Source: Campylobacterales bacterium (GTDB lineage: Bacteria; Campylobacterota; Campylobacteria; Campylobacterales; Sulfurimonadaceae). Taken from it: 64,000 nt of DNA. Below are positions 29,037 through 37,939 of the stretch, one piece after another. A model generated the notes under the pieces. The model had not been told where the DNA came from and ran no database searches. It saw only the letters and a list, made by a program, of their open reading frames with translations. Positions within the stretch are counted from its first letter, which is position 1, and each line of letters starts with the position of its first letter. The DNA is taken from contig JAPLGN010000022.1 in NCBI GenBank assembly GCA_026390135.1, positions 62,001-126,000 of the forward strand. Reading direction: 5' to 3'. Made by a program: the position numbers and the translations under genes.

Positions 29037-29757
29037 ATCTCTCAGGATCAAAAAATGTCTCATCGCTAATATGACCAAATGCCGAATTTATCGAGACAAA
29101 TAAATTCGGATACTTTTCTTCCATCTCTCCTAGCATTACTTTCATAGAAGCACGAGCGTGAGGCATTTTAACATCAAATCGCATCGAGGGGCACATCTCA
29201 TCCCCAATTGTAGGCATTTCGTTCTCAAGTGCACATACTGCGAGCTGGCGCTCACGTAATTGAATGAGCGGACGAATAACAATCAGTCCATTACCCGCCT
29301 TATATTTCGGGGCGAGTGCTCTCATGTGACCGTTATAAATCATATTCATAAAGAAACTTTCCGCTGCATCATCGAGATGATGTCCTAATGCTACTTTATT
29401 GCATCCGTGTTTAAGCGCTGCCTCGTAAAGTGCACCGCGTCGCATACGGGAAAAAAAGCTGCAAAATGAGGAATTTTGACGGATTTTATCGGTAGCAATC
29501 TCATACGTATTGGTTGCATGAATATGATGCGTGATCCCATGTACGGCACAATGTTCACTGAGCTTGGTTAAATCTTCCCCCATGCCATACGTTACCGTTA
29601 CGGCTATAAGTTCAAAGTTAAAAGGAGCACGTCTCTGCTGTTCACGCAGTGCGTGTATCATCGTCAATGAATCTTTGCCACCGCTAAGACCGACGAGAAT
29701 TTTATCACCCTCTTCTATAAGATTAAATGCCGCATTCGTTTGTCCGATTTTGCTCAT
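29026..29757 (-). CDS. TtcA-like PP-loop tRNA thiolation protein
   Basis: A 243-residue PP-loop ATPase closest in style to TtcA, which makes 2-thiocytidine at tRNA position 32. The ATP loop is SGGKDS (about 25-30), and GHHLDDAAESFFMN and RPLIQLRE follow as in TtcA. E. coli TtcA holds a 4Fe-4S cluster with a CxxC pair plus a distal Cys; here the pair reads CSFF (C99, second Cys missing), with a Cys at 189 (MCPSM). The ATG at 29757 fits the family; an upstream TTG is unlikely. It is the last gene of the fabD operon. Confidence 0.8.
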   Translation of the reverse strand: MSKIGQTNAAFNLIEEGDKILVGLSGGKDSLTMIHALREQQRRAPFNFELIAVTVTYGMGEDLTKLSEHCAVHGITHHIHATNTYEIATDKIRQNSSFCSFFSRMRRGALYEAALKHGCNKVALGHHLDDAAESFFMNMIYNGHMRALAPKYKAGNGLIVIRPLIQLRERQLAVCALENEMPTIGDEMCPSMRFDVKMPHARASMKVMLGEMEEKYPNLFVSINSAFGHISDETFFDPERFSL

Positions 29758-29773
29758 AATCTTCTTGTTTAGT

Positions 29774-30466
29774 TTAATTACCAATGCGCTTTACCATCTC
29801 TAAAATAAACTTGGCACTTACAGAAGCAGACGTTTGCAAAAATGCATCAAAATCATCACTTGCTCCGCCATCTGCAGTATCACTGATCGCACGTAAAACA
29901 AAAAATGGAATACCGAAGTTTTGACACACACATGCCACACTCGCCCCCTCCATCTCTAGTGCATCTGCATCGAAAGTTTGTTGTATCCATTCTTTGCGCT
30001 CGCTGCTTGCAACAAATTGATCGCCTGTCGCAATAATTCCCTCATACAAATCAACACCCATATCAATAGCCACTTCAGAGGCAAGAGAACGAAGATTTGT
30101 ATCTGATTCAATCATCAACGTCCCCTCAGGAATAAAACCATAAGGGTGACCGAATGCAACAATGTCAACATCATGCTGACACAAAGAAGAAGCCATAATC
30201 AAATCACCAATTTTCAGCTCTTTAGAAATTCCACCTGCTACACCGCTGAAGAGTAGAACTTGAGCACCGAAACGTTCCAACATTACAGAGGCAGTAATTG
30301 CAGAAAAAACTTTTCCAATTTTTGAATACGCAATTACCAGTTCATGGTTTTTATACGCGCACGTGTAGAATACATTTCCAGCATGTTCGAGCGTCTGATA
30401 GGTGCCGACACTTTCTAATATTGGGTCGATCTCTTCTCTCATCGCTCCCATAATGGCTATTTTCAT
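29774..30466 (-). CDS. mtnN: 5'-methylthioadenosine/S-adenosylhomocysteine nucleosidase
   Basis: A 230-residue nucleosidase of the Pfs/MTAN type. Signature segments are IMGAMREEIDPI with the catalytic Glu, FSGVAGG, the EMEGA substrate motif, and ISDTADGGASDDF with the catalytic Asp. In Campylobacterota the enzyme also cleaves 6-amino-6-deoxyfutalosine in the menaquinone pathway (MqnB role), in addition to recycling SAH and MTA. It is cotranscribed with the upstream amidohydrolase, 10 bases apart. Confidence 0.95.
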   Translation of the reverse strand: MKIAIMGAMREEIDPILESVGTYQTLEHAGNVFYTCAYKNHELVIAYSKIGKVFSAITASVMLERFGAQVLLFSGVAGGISKELKIGDLIMASSLCQHDVDIVAFGHPYGFIPEGTLMIESDTNLRSLASEVAIDMGVDLYEGIIATGDQFVASSERKEWIQQTFDADALEMEGASVACVCQNFGIPFFVLRAISDTADGGASDDFDAFLQTSASVSAKFILEMVKRIGN

Positions 30467-30475
30467 TCTAATTCC

Positions 30476-31234
30476 TTAAGTATTTTTCGCGATATAACGC
30501 TCTAATTTTTGAAGTTTATGATTTAATGAAACAATTTTTGATTCTTCATCCAAAAGAGAGAGTTTATGTTCAACAGATCCAATCGGGGTAATCACCCGAC
30601 TTCCGCCCCAAAATCCAAGTCCATCTTCGAATCCGACGCGATTCACAAAGACGACATACGCTTTAGTTAGCAGTGCAAGCGATTTCAACAAGGCATCCCA
30701 TTGGGATTCGATCAGCAATCCATTATCGCTAAAATCACGAGCAGGTGAAGCAGCCAATACATAAATAACATCTGCATCCAACGATGCAAGAGCAGCAAAA
30801 GTTTGCGCTCTCCAAACATCTTCACATACGACCATAGCAACAGTGCCATACGGTGTTTGAAAACTTTGTACTGCATCACCGGCAGCAAAATAACGCCCCT
30901 CTTCAAACATTCCATACGTCGGAAGATGATTTTTGTGGTGGATATGAAGCAACTCGCCTTTAGAAAAATAAAGGCCACTGTTATACACCTTTCCATCGTC
31001 CCAAATCGCTGCACCTATGACAATATCACACAATTTACTAGCATTCGCCAACGGCACTAACTCATCAAGATTCCAAGCATCTTCAAAGAGTTTATCTTGG
31101 AGCATATAGCCACTCAGAGAGAGTTCTGGAAACACTACAATATCAGCATCCGAGTTAACATCAATGAGCGTTAAAACACTCTCTAAATTAGAGCGATTGA
31201 GCTTAGGTGCAAATTGGATTAAAGCGACTTTCAT
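30476..31234 (-). CDS. Carbon-nitrogen hydrolase (nitrilase superfamily amidase)
   Basis: A 252-residue member of the nitrilase superfamily with an intact Glu-Lys-Cys triad: E37 in PELSLSGY, K101 in KNHLPTYG, and C137 in VVCEDVW. The sequence style (LIQFAPKLNR, SGYMLQDK) resembles the glutaminase domain of NAD synthetase and related amidases. The exact substrate is unknown. The ATG at 31234 overlaps the fabD stop (ATGA). It is a useful contrast to the gene at 10567-11358, whose triad is lost. Confidence 0.88.
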   Translation of the reverse strand: MKVALIQFAPKLNRSNLESVLTLIDVNSDADIVVFPELSLSGYMLQDKLFEDAWNLDELVPLANASKLCDIVIGAAIWDDGKVYNSGLYFSKGELLHIHHKNHLPTYGMFEEGRYFAAGDAVQSFQTPYGTVAMVVCEDVWRAQTFAALASLDADVIYVLAASPARDFSDNGLLIESQWDALLKSLALLTKAYVVFVNRVGFEDGLGFWGGSRVITPIGSVEHKLSLLDEESKIVSLNHKLQKLERYIAKNT

Positions 31235-32169
31235 GATAGGGCTTCGCAAACCTTTGCAAGCGATTCCATGTCAGATATTCCCATTGTCTCGACTTCAGGA
31301 GCATTACGCTTATTGAGCCCTTTTAGCACGGTGCCGTTACCAAATTCTATCATCACATCGATTTCACCCGCAATGGCTTCAATGGATTGTTTGTATTTGA
31401 CCGGCTGGATCAATTGAATTTTTAACCATTCAATTGCCTCTTTTTTAGTTGCATATTTTTGCGTCGTAGCATTGGAAACAATCGGCGCACTAAAGGTATC
31501 ATTGACCTTCGCTTCCATTACCTCACCCAATGGCTCCATCGCACTTGACAGAAGAGGACAATGACTCGCAATTGACATATTCAATAACAATGCCCGCTTT
31601 GCTCCCGCTTCTTTGAAGACACTTTCCATAGCACTTAAATCTTCTTTGATTCCAGCTACGACTAGCTGGCCATTTTGGTTAAAGTTAGCAGGCCAAACCC
31701 GTTTCCCCTCTGCATTGGCTTTTGCACAAAGTTCTTCAACAGCCATATCATCCAAGCCTAAAATTGCCATCATCCCCGCATTAATATCGGCACACGCATT
31801 TTGCATCAACATACCACGCGTATGGACCAACTCAACCGCATCGATATAATCAATCGCACCACTTGCGCACAATGCACTAAATTCACCTAATGAGTGACCC
31901 AAAAATAAAACAGCATCTGTGGGGTGAGCTTCTTGAAATAATTTATACGCGATTATGGATACGAGTAAAATAGCAGGTTGCGTATACGCCGTCTCATTAA
32001 TCTGCTCATTTTCTTCAAACAATAATTTGGTAAAATCGACACCTATACGCTCACCTGCACGCTCGAACATTTCACGAGCAAGCGGACTGTTCTCATAAAA
32101 CGATTTTCCCATACCAATACTTTGAGAACCTTGTCCCGGAAAAATCATTGCTATTTTTTTTGAGTTCAT
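31231..32169 (-). CDS. fabD: Malonyl-CoA--ACP transacylase
   Basis: FabD loads malonate onto acyl carrier protein to start each fatty acid elongation cycle. The 312-residue protein has the FPGQGSQ oxyanion region at the N terminus, the nucleophile motif LGHSLGEFSAL, and the catalytic His in ASHCPLL. Length is normal. It lies two bases after the Fis-type regulator stop and overlaps the amidohydrolase start. Confidence 0.96.
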   Translation of the reverse strand: MNSKKIAMIFPGQGSQSIGMGKSFYENSPLAREMFERAGERIGVDFTKLLFEENEQINETAYTQPAILLVSIIAYKLFQEAHPTDAVLFLGHSLGEFSALCASGAIDYIDAVELVHTRGMLMQNACADINAGMMAILGLDDMAVEELCAKANAEGKRVWPANFNQNGQLVVAGIKEDLSAMESVFKEAGAKRALLLNMSIASHCPLLSSAMEPLGEVMEAKVNDTFSAPIVSNATTQKYATKKEAIEWLKIQLIQPVKYKQSIEAIAGEIDVMIEFGNGTVLKGLNKRNAPEVETMGISDMESLAKVCEALS

Positions 32170-32171
32170 TT

Positions 32172-32939
32172 TTATTCCTTTATTTCAAGTTTATACGGTG
32201 CGTGTTCTGTGATTTTTTTACGTAATGTATTACGATTGAGTCCTAATTTATCCGATAATTGCAACTGAGATTTGAATTTCTTTATTCCCGCACGGATCAA
32301 AGGAACTTCATATAAATGCAAAAACTTTCGGTAATCATTATTACTGCCCAGCTTCTGAAATAAGAAATTTTCCATAATGCCCATGAGATCTTCTTCTCCA
32401 ACACTGCTTAACAAGCAATGTAAATAGACTTGTCTACGCAGGGAGAGAGCATTTTCACTCATATCCGGAATGAATTTACTCGTATCAATAGGATCCATTT
32501 TTCCAAATGTCTCTTGAGCTTCTCGTGTAAAAAGATCGCATAATAAAGCAATATCTTCAGGACGCTCACTCAAAGAAGGGATACTCAGACGAATAGAAAA
32601 AATATTTTCTAATTGTTCCTGAGAAAAACGAAATCCACCCGTTGCAATAATACGTGTTTTAGTTCGACTTAGAGTCTCTTCAAATCGCTTTATATTGGAA
32701 ATATCATCAATTCTATGGATAATAATGGCACTATGCTTTTCCAATGAATCCATAAGTTCATCAAAATTACTGGCATCAATAACAGGGGCATGGGGTAATA
32801 TGTAACGAGCAAGAGTAAGTTTTCCAGTCCCTCGAGCACCAATAATTATGGCACTAACCGATAGACCTTTTAATAGATTAGCAGTTTTAAACGCCTCAAG
32901 CGATGCGCTTGAAGCAGTTAAGAAATTAGTGACATCCAC
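32172..32939 (-). CDS. Fis-family regulator with degenerate AAA+ domain
   Basis: A roughly 255-residue protein with an NtrC-like architecture: Walker A GARGTGKLTLA at about residue 34, a weak Walker B (IIIHRIDDI), and a C-terminal Fis-type helix-turn-helix (SDKLGLNRNTLRKKI). It lacks the GAFTGA loop needed to contact sigma54, and has no receiver domain, so it may not be a sigma54 activator. The start is uncertain. A GTG at 32939, overlapping the upstream stop, gives MDVTNFLTASSAS as N terminus; an ATG at 32987 would add 16 residues in a long overlap. Confidence 0.75.
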   Translation of the reverse strand: MDVTNFLTASSASLEAFKTANLLKGLSVSAIIIGARGTGKLTLARYILPHAPVIDASNFDELMDSLEKHSAIIIHRIDDISNIKRFEETLSRTKTRIIATGGFRFSQEQLENIFSIRLSIPSLSERPEDIALLCDLFTREAQETFGKMDPIDTSKFIPDMSENALSLRRQVYLHCLLSSVGEEDLMGIMENFLFQKLGSNNDYRKFLHLYEVPLIRAGIKKFKSQLQLSDKLGLNRNTLRKKITEHAPYKLEIKE

Positions 32940-33447
32940 AGCCGTGGTTACCACCGCTTCCGCAACATCCGCTATCATCGACAGCATTTTCAGCAGGAAT
33001 ACCGCTCATTGCTTCTTCAGGAGATGCATCACGAACAACATTAATAGTTACACTGAACATTAAGTCTTTACCAGCAAGAGGATGATTAAAGTCGATAATA
33101 ACGTTATCATCTTTTACCTCTTTAACCGTTACTTGAACGGTTCCGCCATCTTCACCTTGACCATACAAGGTCATACCAGGATTTAAATCAATACCTGCAA
33201 ATTGCTCACGTGGAAGCTCTTGCTGCGCATCTTCATTATAATCACCATAGGCATCGACAGCTTTAACCATCACGTCACCTTTTTCACCCATAGACATGTG
33301 TGCAATCCCATTTTCTAAACCAGGAATGATTTGCCCTTTTCCAAACATAAATACTAATGGTTGACCACCAATATTACTGTCTACAACATTCGCGCCATCA
33401 CGAACTTCATATTCGATCGAAACGATCTGATTTGCTTCAATTGCCAT
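32926..33447 (-). CDS. slyD: SlyD-like FKBP-type peptidyl-prolyl isomerase
   Basis: A 173-residue FKBP-type isomerase with the inserted-in-flap chaperone domain of SlyD. Features are VSIEYEVRDG, PLVFMFGKGQIIPGLE, the chaperone insert with DAYGDYN, and DFNHPLAGKDL. The 13-residue tail is rich in Cys, His and Gly (CCGSGG, CGCH), a metal-binding tail as in H. pylori SlyD, which delivers nickel to hydrogenase. Its promoter region lies at 33479-33487. The regulator gene overlaps its 3' end. Confidence 0.93.
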   Translation of the reverse strand: MAIEANQIVSIEYEVRDGANVVDSNIGGQPLVFMFGKGQIIPGLENGIAHMSMGEKGDVMVKAVDAYGDYNEDAQQELPREQFAGIDLNPGMTLYGQGEDGGTVQVTVKEVKDDNVIIDFNHPLAGKDLMFSVTINVVRDASPEEAMSGIPAENAVDDSGCCGSGGNHGCGCH

Positions 33448-33478
33448 TGATTTGCCTTACAAATTTTAAGATAATGCG

Positions 33479-33487
33479 ATTTTAGCA
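33479..33487 (-). promoter_or_regulatory. Extended -10 of the slyD-fabD operon promoter
   Basis: On the minus strand this reads TGCTAAAAT, an extended -10, about 32 bases before the slyD ATG. No convincing -35 is seen, as is common for AT-rich Campylobacterota promoters. Confidence 0.5.
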
Positions 33488-33523
33488 CATTTAGCTATAG
33501 ATAGGCTGAAAACCATCATATAG

Positions 33524-34393
33524 CTATTTGAGCTTAGAGAGTTTTACTTTCGCTTCCTCAGCTGCACCAGAACCAGCAAATTTTGAGACAGTTGCATTAT
33601 AGAATGCTTTAGCATTTGCAATGTCCCCATTTTTTTCCATCGATATACCAGTATGCAGCAGAAGCGTTGGCATAGTCGATCCTTTTTCGTTTCCAGCAGC
33701 ACTTTGCTTATAATATGAAATAGCTTCTTTGTATTTTTTTTGCTCAAAATACGTTTCACCTAACCAAAAATAAGCTTCTGCGGTTTTATATTTTTTTTGT
33801 ACCATCAACTCAAAATATACTTGTGCTTCAGAATATTTTTTTTGATCAAAGAGTTTTTTTGCTTCTTTTTCAAGAGTTACGTTATCCATCTTTTTTGGAG
33901 CATCCGCAGTTACTGGAAGTGAAATTTTGAGTTGCTTAACCAAAGCACTAAATTCTTCTTTAGTGACGTAGGATGTATTTATTTGATCAACTGTAGCCGA
34001 AAGCTCTTCTATTAACGTTTTAAGCTGAATAATATTATCACTATCTACAGCGCTTTGTTTCATCAACTCATCAATCGATTTGGATTTATTTTGATCCATC
34101 ATCGCGTCATTCAATTTTTGCAAAGCCATTTTATGTTCATTGACAGATTGTCCAAGCCCTTCTACAATTGCCTGCATCCCATCCAACCGTTCCGTAACCG
34201 ATTCAACTTTGGCATTTTGAAGATTATTCTTATACGCAATACCTTGTATCTCTTTTTTATTTTCTTGAATTAGTTTTTCTTCGTGAGTCAAACCGTATGG
34301 ATTGGGATTATTAAGATCTCCTGCACCAAAAACCGAAGGCTCTGATGCACATAAAAGAGAAGAGAGAAGCGAAATGGCTACAAGAGAACGCAT
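33524..34393 (-). CDS. cpoB: Tol-Pal system protein CpoB (YbgF) with TPR repeats
   Basis: A 289-residue periplasmic protein with a signal peptide (1-16), a coiled-coil N-terminal region (about 35-150) and a C-terminal TPR domain (YWFLGETYFEQKKYKEAISYY style units, about 165-289). It matches CpoB/YbgF, which links Tol-Pal constriction to peptidoglycan synthesis. It is the last gene of the tol-pal operon and begins directly after the pal stop codon. Confidence 0.93.
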   Translation of the reverse strand: MRSLVAISLLSSLLCASEPSVFGAGDLNNPNPYGLTHEEKLIQENKKEIQGIAYKNNLQNAKVESVTERLDGMQAIVEGLGQSVNEHKMALQKLNDAMMDQNKSKSIDELMKQSAVDSDNIIQLKTLIEELSATVDQINTSYVTKEEFSALVKQLKISLPVTADAPKKMDNVTLEKEAKKLFDQKKYSEAQVYFELMVQKKYKTAEAYFWLGETYFEQKKYKEAISYYKQSAAGNEKGSTMPTLLLHTGISMEKNGDIANAKAFYNATVSKFAGSGAAEEAKVKLSKLK

Positions 34394-34948
34394 TTACGGA
34401 AGCTTGAGATCAACACGACGATTTTTTGCCCAGCATTCTTGAGTTTTTTCCAAACAAACAGGATTGCCTTCACCTAGGCTTGTCATGCTAATAGAATCTG
34501 CACTAATACCTTCATTAACCAAAGCCGCTTTAACCGCATTTGCACGTTTTAATCCTAGTGCAAAGTTATATTCATCACTACCAAACTCATCACAGTTACC
34601 TTCAAGTTTAAAGGTTTTGTTTTTAACCAGGACACTGTTGGTTTTTATGTTTTCTTGCATGTCAGCACGAATATCAAACTTATCGTAATCAAACAAAATA
34701 CTAGTAATACCCTTTACACTATCAACAGTACCATTGTTCGCATTAGCGTTTGTATCTGCAGAATTTGCATTGGTAACGGGAGCAATAACTGCTGTGTCTA
34801 CACCAGTAGCATTTGCACCTGAAGTTTGATTTGCACTACCGCTTGAAGCGCTTCCATTTGCAGTTGCATCAATCGTTGGCTCTTTGGTTGAACATCCACT
34901 AAATACTAATAGTGCTAAAATTGCACTCATATATGCTATACGCTTCAT
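34394..34948 (-). CDS. pal: Peptidoglycan-associated lipoprotein Pal
   Basis: A 184-residue outer-membrane lipoprotein. The lipobox is VFSGC (Cys at residue 19), followed by a Ser/Ala/Asn-rich linker of about 60 residues and a C-terminal OmpA-like peptidoglycan-binding domain (ILFDYDKFDI, LEGNCDEFGSDEYNFALGLKRA, NRRVDL). Pal anchors the outer membrane to the cell wall with TolB. A TTGGTG/TATAAT promoter lies in the 46-base gap after tolB, so pal-cpoB may also be transcribed separately. Confidence 0.95.
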   Translation of the reverse strand: MKRIAYMSAILALLVFSGCSTKEPTIDATANGSASSGSANQTSGANATGVDTAVIAPVTNANSADTNANANNGTVDSVKGITSILFDYDKFDIRADMQENIKTNSVLVKNKTFKLEGNCDEFGSDEYNFALGLKRANAVKAALVNEGISADSISMTSLGEGNPVCLEKTQECWAKNRRVDLKLP

Positions 34949-34973
34949 TGCAAGCTCCTTAAATTTATAATGA

Positions 34974-35001
34974 ATTATACCGAAAAAAGGTTAATCACCA
35001 A
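34974..35001 (-). promoter_or_regulatory. Internal promoter for pal-cpoB
   Basis: On the minus strand TTGGTG (34996-35001) and TATAAT (34974-34979) are 16 bases apart. The -35 overlaps the last codons and stop of tolB. The pal ATG is 26 bases downstream, after an AAGGAG ribosome site. Confidence 0.55.
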
Positions 35002-36224
35002 TCGAGTGATTGTATTCGCCCGATATGAAGAGGAAAAGTGAAACTTTTATTGAGCCCCAGTCTAATAATCCCTACCAAACTATGAGAGCCTTCTTGTTTA
35101 ATGTGTAAAATGGCTTCACCATCGTATGAAAATCTCGGATAATCATTATCACCACTACTCGTTAATTGTCTACTGCCACCATTATTTAAAGAAGCTAAAC
35201 GTAAATTAAAACCATTTCCATCTCTCGTCTTAAACACCAATAAGTTGTGGTAAGTCGTAAATGATGAATTATTTTTTCCTTCATAAACCAATTGTGTTAT
35301 AGCAGTAGTGTTAATTTTTTTTGAAAAAATATTAGGATTTCCAAATCTATTTGAGACAAAGGCTATGGTATCAGCCCCCATAAACTGACCATTTACATCA
35401 ATTCCGGAATAATCAGTAATCCTTTTTTTCTCATTTGTAATTAGATCATAAAGGTATATATCTGGTTGTCCTCCAGGAGCTAATGTCAATAGCAATTTAG
35501 TACCATCTTCACTTACATCCGAGCATATAGCCATACCATCCGATGATGTAATAGCCCGTTTGTTCCCGGACGCTAAATTACCTTTATAAATTGTAGGTTT
35601 AAAATCACTTAACGATGTGTAATAAAAATCTGTTTGTTCTCGGTTTGCCCATTTAGCAAAACCGTACATACCACCGCTAAGAATAACTTTTTGATACGCA
35701 AGAGTATAATCAGCAGCAACAATCTCAGAATGTCGTGCACCACTGAGTCGCACCAATAATACCTTCCGTTTCATCCATTCCAAAGGTGCTCCGCCCATTT
35801 TTATATTGATATCGTAAGCAATTGAGTGAGAGAGAAAAACCAGCATCTCACTTTGTTTTAAGAGATACGTTTTATTAAAAAGCTCTAAATTATTTTGAAG
35901 AAGTTTTACCTCTGCCTTGTACCCGCCAGCTCCATCATTTGCCAAACGATACCGTAGTATGTACCCAGACTCTTTATGTGTCATCGAAGGCTGCAAACTC
36001 TCAAAAGATTGTATTGCATAAGAATCATCAACATCAAATAAAGATACGACTTTCATATCTGCACTTAACATTTTATGAAATTTTTGTGTCTCTGAGCCCG
36101 AAAAAGTACTCCCATCTTCAATAACAAACTTAGGTAATACCCCAACGGTTTTAGTCACCTCAAGCGTGCTATCCGCACCCCACAGGGTAATAATAGATAA
36201 AATAAACAGTATCCAGTAACGCAT
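34995..36224 (-). CDS. tolB: Tol-Pal system periplasmic protein TolB
   Basis: A 409-residue periplasmic protein with signal peptide (1-17), an N-terminal alpha/beta domain (about 20-160) and a six-bladed beta-propeller formed of repeats such as ICSDVSEDGTKLLLTLAPGGQPDIYLYDL and SYDGEAILHIKQ. It binds Pal and TolA. The order tolQ-tolR-tolA-tolB-pal-cpoB is complete in this operon. The gene starts two bases from the tolA stop. Confidence 0.93.
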   Translation of the reverse strand: MRYWILFILSIITLWGADSTLEVTKTVGVLPKFVIEDGSTFSGSETQKFHKMLSADMKVVSLFDVDDSYAIQSFESLQPSMTHKESGYILRYRLANDGAGGYKAEVKLLQNNLELFNKTYLLKQSEMLVFLSHSIAYDINIKMGGAPLEWMKRKVLLVRLSGARHSEIVAADYTLAYQKVILSGGMYGFAKWANREQTDFYYTSLSDFKPTIYKGNLASGNKRAITSSDGMAICSDVSEDGTKLLLTLAPGGQPDIYLYDLITNEKKRITDYSGIDVNGQFMGADTIAFVSNRFGNPNIFSKKINTTAITQLVYEGKNNSSFTTYHNLLVFKTRDGNGFNLRLASLNNGGSRQLTSSGDNDYPRFSYDGEAILHIKQEGSHSLVGIIRLGLNKSFTFPLHIGRIQSLDW

Positions 36225-36225
36225 T

Positions 36226-36969
36226 TTAATCCTTAGCAGTCAAAATAATTTCAAAAATAGCTTCATCACCTTTGGGATTTTTTGGAAGGGCTACTTGACG
36301 CAGCCGCTCCTTTAACCAATCCACTTCAGCATTGAATACTCCACTTCCGGAATAGCTTATAACATGATATGAGTCAAGCTTTCCATCCCGCGTTAACACT
36401 ATTCGAACACGAGCGCTAAATCCCTGAGTTCCTGCACCAGGATGAAATTGTGAATAAACAATACCCTGAATTTTAGCCTTATACGCATCAATTTCAGGTC
36501 CGGTTGAAGCAGAAAGCACTTTGACGCCAGGTTTTGTTAAGTCAAAACTTTTTGCCTTCTCAAATAATTGTGATGTCCGTTTCGTTGAAAGAACTTTTTC
36601 TTCTAAAGCACTCAATTCTGTAAGTTCTTTAGGAGTTGATTTAGATTCTTTTGGAGTACGAATCACTTTAACACTTGAAAAAAGATCGGTAATTTCGGGC
36701 TGAGATTTTTTTACTTCTACACTTTTAGATTTTTTTTCTATCTCAGGCTTTATTAGTGGCAGCTCTTCTGCAGTTTCAATCTGCGGCTTACTTTTTATAG
36801 CAACTTGAGAATCAAGTGAAACCGAAATCACATCACTCTTAAGTGATGCATAAGAAACGGGCTTACTAAATTTACTAGCCTGCCAAGCAATGTTAAATAC
36901 AATTAAGGAAAACAAAAAAAAAGAAGCGATACCGCTCAAAACAAAAAGACGATTATTTTCTGTGGGCAT
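36226..36969 (-). CDS. tolA: TolA-like protein (TonB C-terminal domain)
   Basis: A 247-residue energy-transducing protein in the tolA position. It has one N-terminal transmembrane helix (about residues 10-30), a Lys/Glu/Ser/Pro-rich periplasmic linker (about 50-150), and a C-terminal TonB/TolA domain (YSQFHPGAGTQGFSARVRI, DSYHVISYSGSG). The long Ala-rich helix of enterobacterial TolA is replaced by a much shorter linker, usual for this lineage. It connects the TolQR motor to Pal and TolB. Confidence 0.88.
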   Translation of the reverse strand: MPTENNRLFVLSGIASFFLFSLIVFNIAWQASKFSKPVSYASLKSDVISVSLDSQVAIKSKPQIETAEELPLIKPEIEKKSKSVEVKKSQPEITDLFSSVKVIRTPKESKSTPKELTELSALEEKVLSTKRTSQLFEKAKSFDLTKPGVKVLSASTGPEIDAYKAKIQGIVYSQFHPGAGTQGFSARVRIVLTRDGKLDSYHVISYSGSGVFNAEVDWLKERLRQVALPKNPKGDEAIFEIILTAKD

Positions 36970-36975
36970 GAAAAA

Positions 36976-37365
36976 TTAGTTGCTCGTAGCAAGAGAAATA
37001 TTGGTAAGCCCTGAGCGCTTAACTCCACTCATCACTCCCATAACATCACCGTATTGGAGACTTTTATCTGCACTGATTCGAACCACACTCTCGCGTGGAA
37101 ATTGATTTGAAAAAAGGACAAAATTATCACTGAAGGTAGCAAACGCAAACGGCTGCTTATTGACCGTAATACGTTTGGAATCTGTAATAACAATTTCAAT
37201 TTCTTTTTTTTCTTTAACTTCTGTTTGTGCGGAACCTTTAGGAAGTTTAATCAACTCTTCATAAATAATATTTGGGGTGATAACCATCAATACGGCCAAT
37301 AGTACCAACATTACATCCACAAGGGGTGTAATATTAAGTTCTGGTTTTTCATCCCAATCAAACAT
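36976..37365 (-). CDS. tolR: TolR/ExbD family biopolymer transport protein
   Basis: A 129-residue protein with a single transmembrane helix (about 14-32) that contains the proton-relay Asp in ITPLVDVMLVLL, and a periplasmic ExbD-type domain. It pairs with TolQ to use the proton motive force. It is 2 bases from tolQ and 6 bases from tolA, so its assignment as TolR rather than ExbD rests on the complete tol-pal context. Confidence 0.93.
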   Translation of the reverse strand: MFDWDEKPELNITPLVDVMLVLLAVLMVITPNIIYEELIKLPKGSAQTEVKEKKEIEIVITDSKRITVNKQPFAFATFSDNFVLFSNQFPRESVVRISADKSLQYGDVMGVMSGVKRSGLTNISLATSN

Positions 37366-37367
37366 GT

Positions 37368-37934
37368 TTAAGACTCTTTAGAAAGAATCGAATCGCTTTG
37401 CATACGTATTAAACCAACTACTTCAAACGATTGACGCTTTAAAATTTGGTGGTACGTATACGCAAAAATAGCAACGAAAATACCAGAGGCAGTGGCAACA
37501 AGCGCATCCGAAACTCCTGAAGCAATAATACTCATCGTTCCATCGGATCCGCCAATATGCTTAAACGTATCCAAAATTGAAATCACTGTTCCAAATAAAC
37601 CGATAAAAGGGGTCGTAGAGGCTACAATAGACAATATCGTCAACCCCTTTGTTGCCTCTTTCGTCGATGCATAGTGAGCCAAATCAGATAATGGTTTTGT
37701 CAAAAAATTGGCAGATTTTACAAATGGAGCTAAAAAAGAGCGATCATTGAGTCTATCTGATCCCATTAAAAGTGTTTCCAATGATTCATTCTCAATATCA
37801 ATCCATTCATTAAGAGAAATCCAACGATAAAGAAAAACCCAATTAATAAGGATAAAGTAAAGAGAAAGAACCAGTAACACACCAAGTGTTACTGGATGGC
37901 TTTTTGCAATAAAGTCAGAAAAAAGCTCAAACAT
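37368..37934 (-). CDS. tolQ: TolQ/ExbB family proton channel protein
   Basis: A 188-residue MotA/TolQ/ExbB protein with three transmembrane segments (about 15-37, 100-122 and 145-167). The channel core SIVASTTPFIGLFGTVISILDTF and ALVATASGIFVAIFAY are present. With TolR it forms the motor of the Tol-Pal system. It follows atpC by only 5 bases, placing the envelope motor directly behind the ATP synthase genes. Confidence 0.94.
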   Translation of the reverse strand: MFELFSDFIAKSHPVTLGVLLVLSLYFILINWVFLYRWISLNEWIDIENESLETLLMGSDRLNDRSFLAPFVKSANFLTKPLSDLAHYASTKEATKGLTILSIVASTTPFIGLFGTVISILDTFKHIGGSDGTMSIIASGVSDALVATASGIFVAIFAYTYHQILKRQSFEVVGLIRMQSDSILSKES

Positions 37935-37939
37935 AAGAG

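Noticed and set aside
29757-29784. N-terminal extension of the TtcA-like protein from a TTG codon
   Set aside because: The extension overlaps the mtnN 3' end and has no ribosome site; the ATG at 29757 fits the family N terminus.
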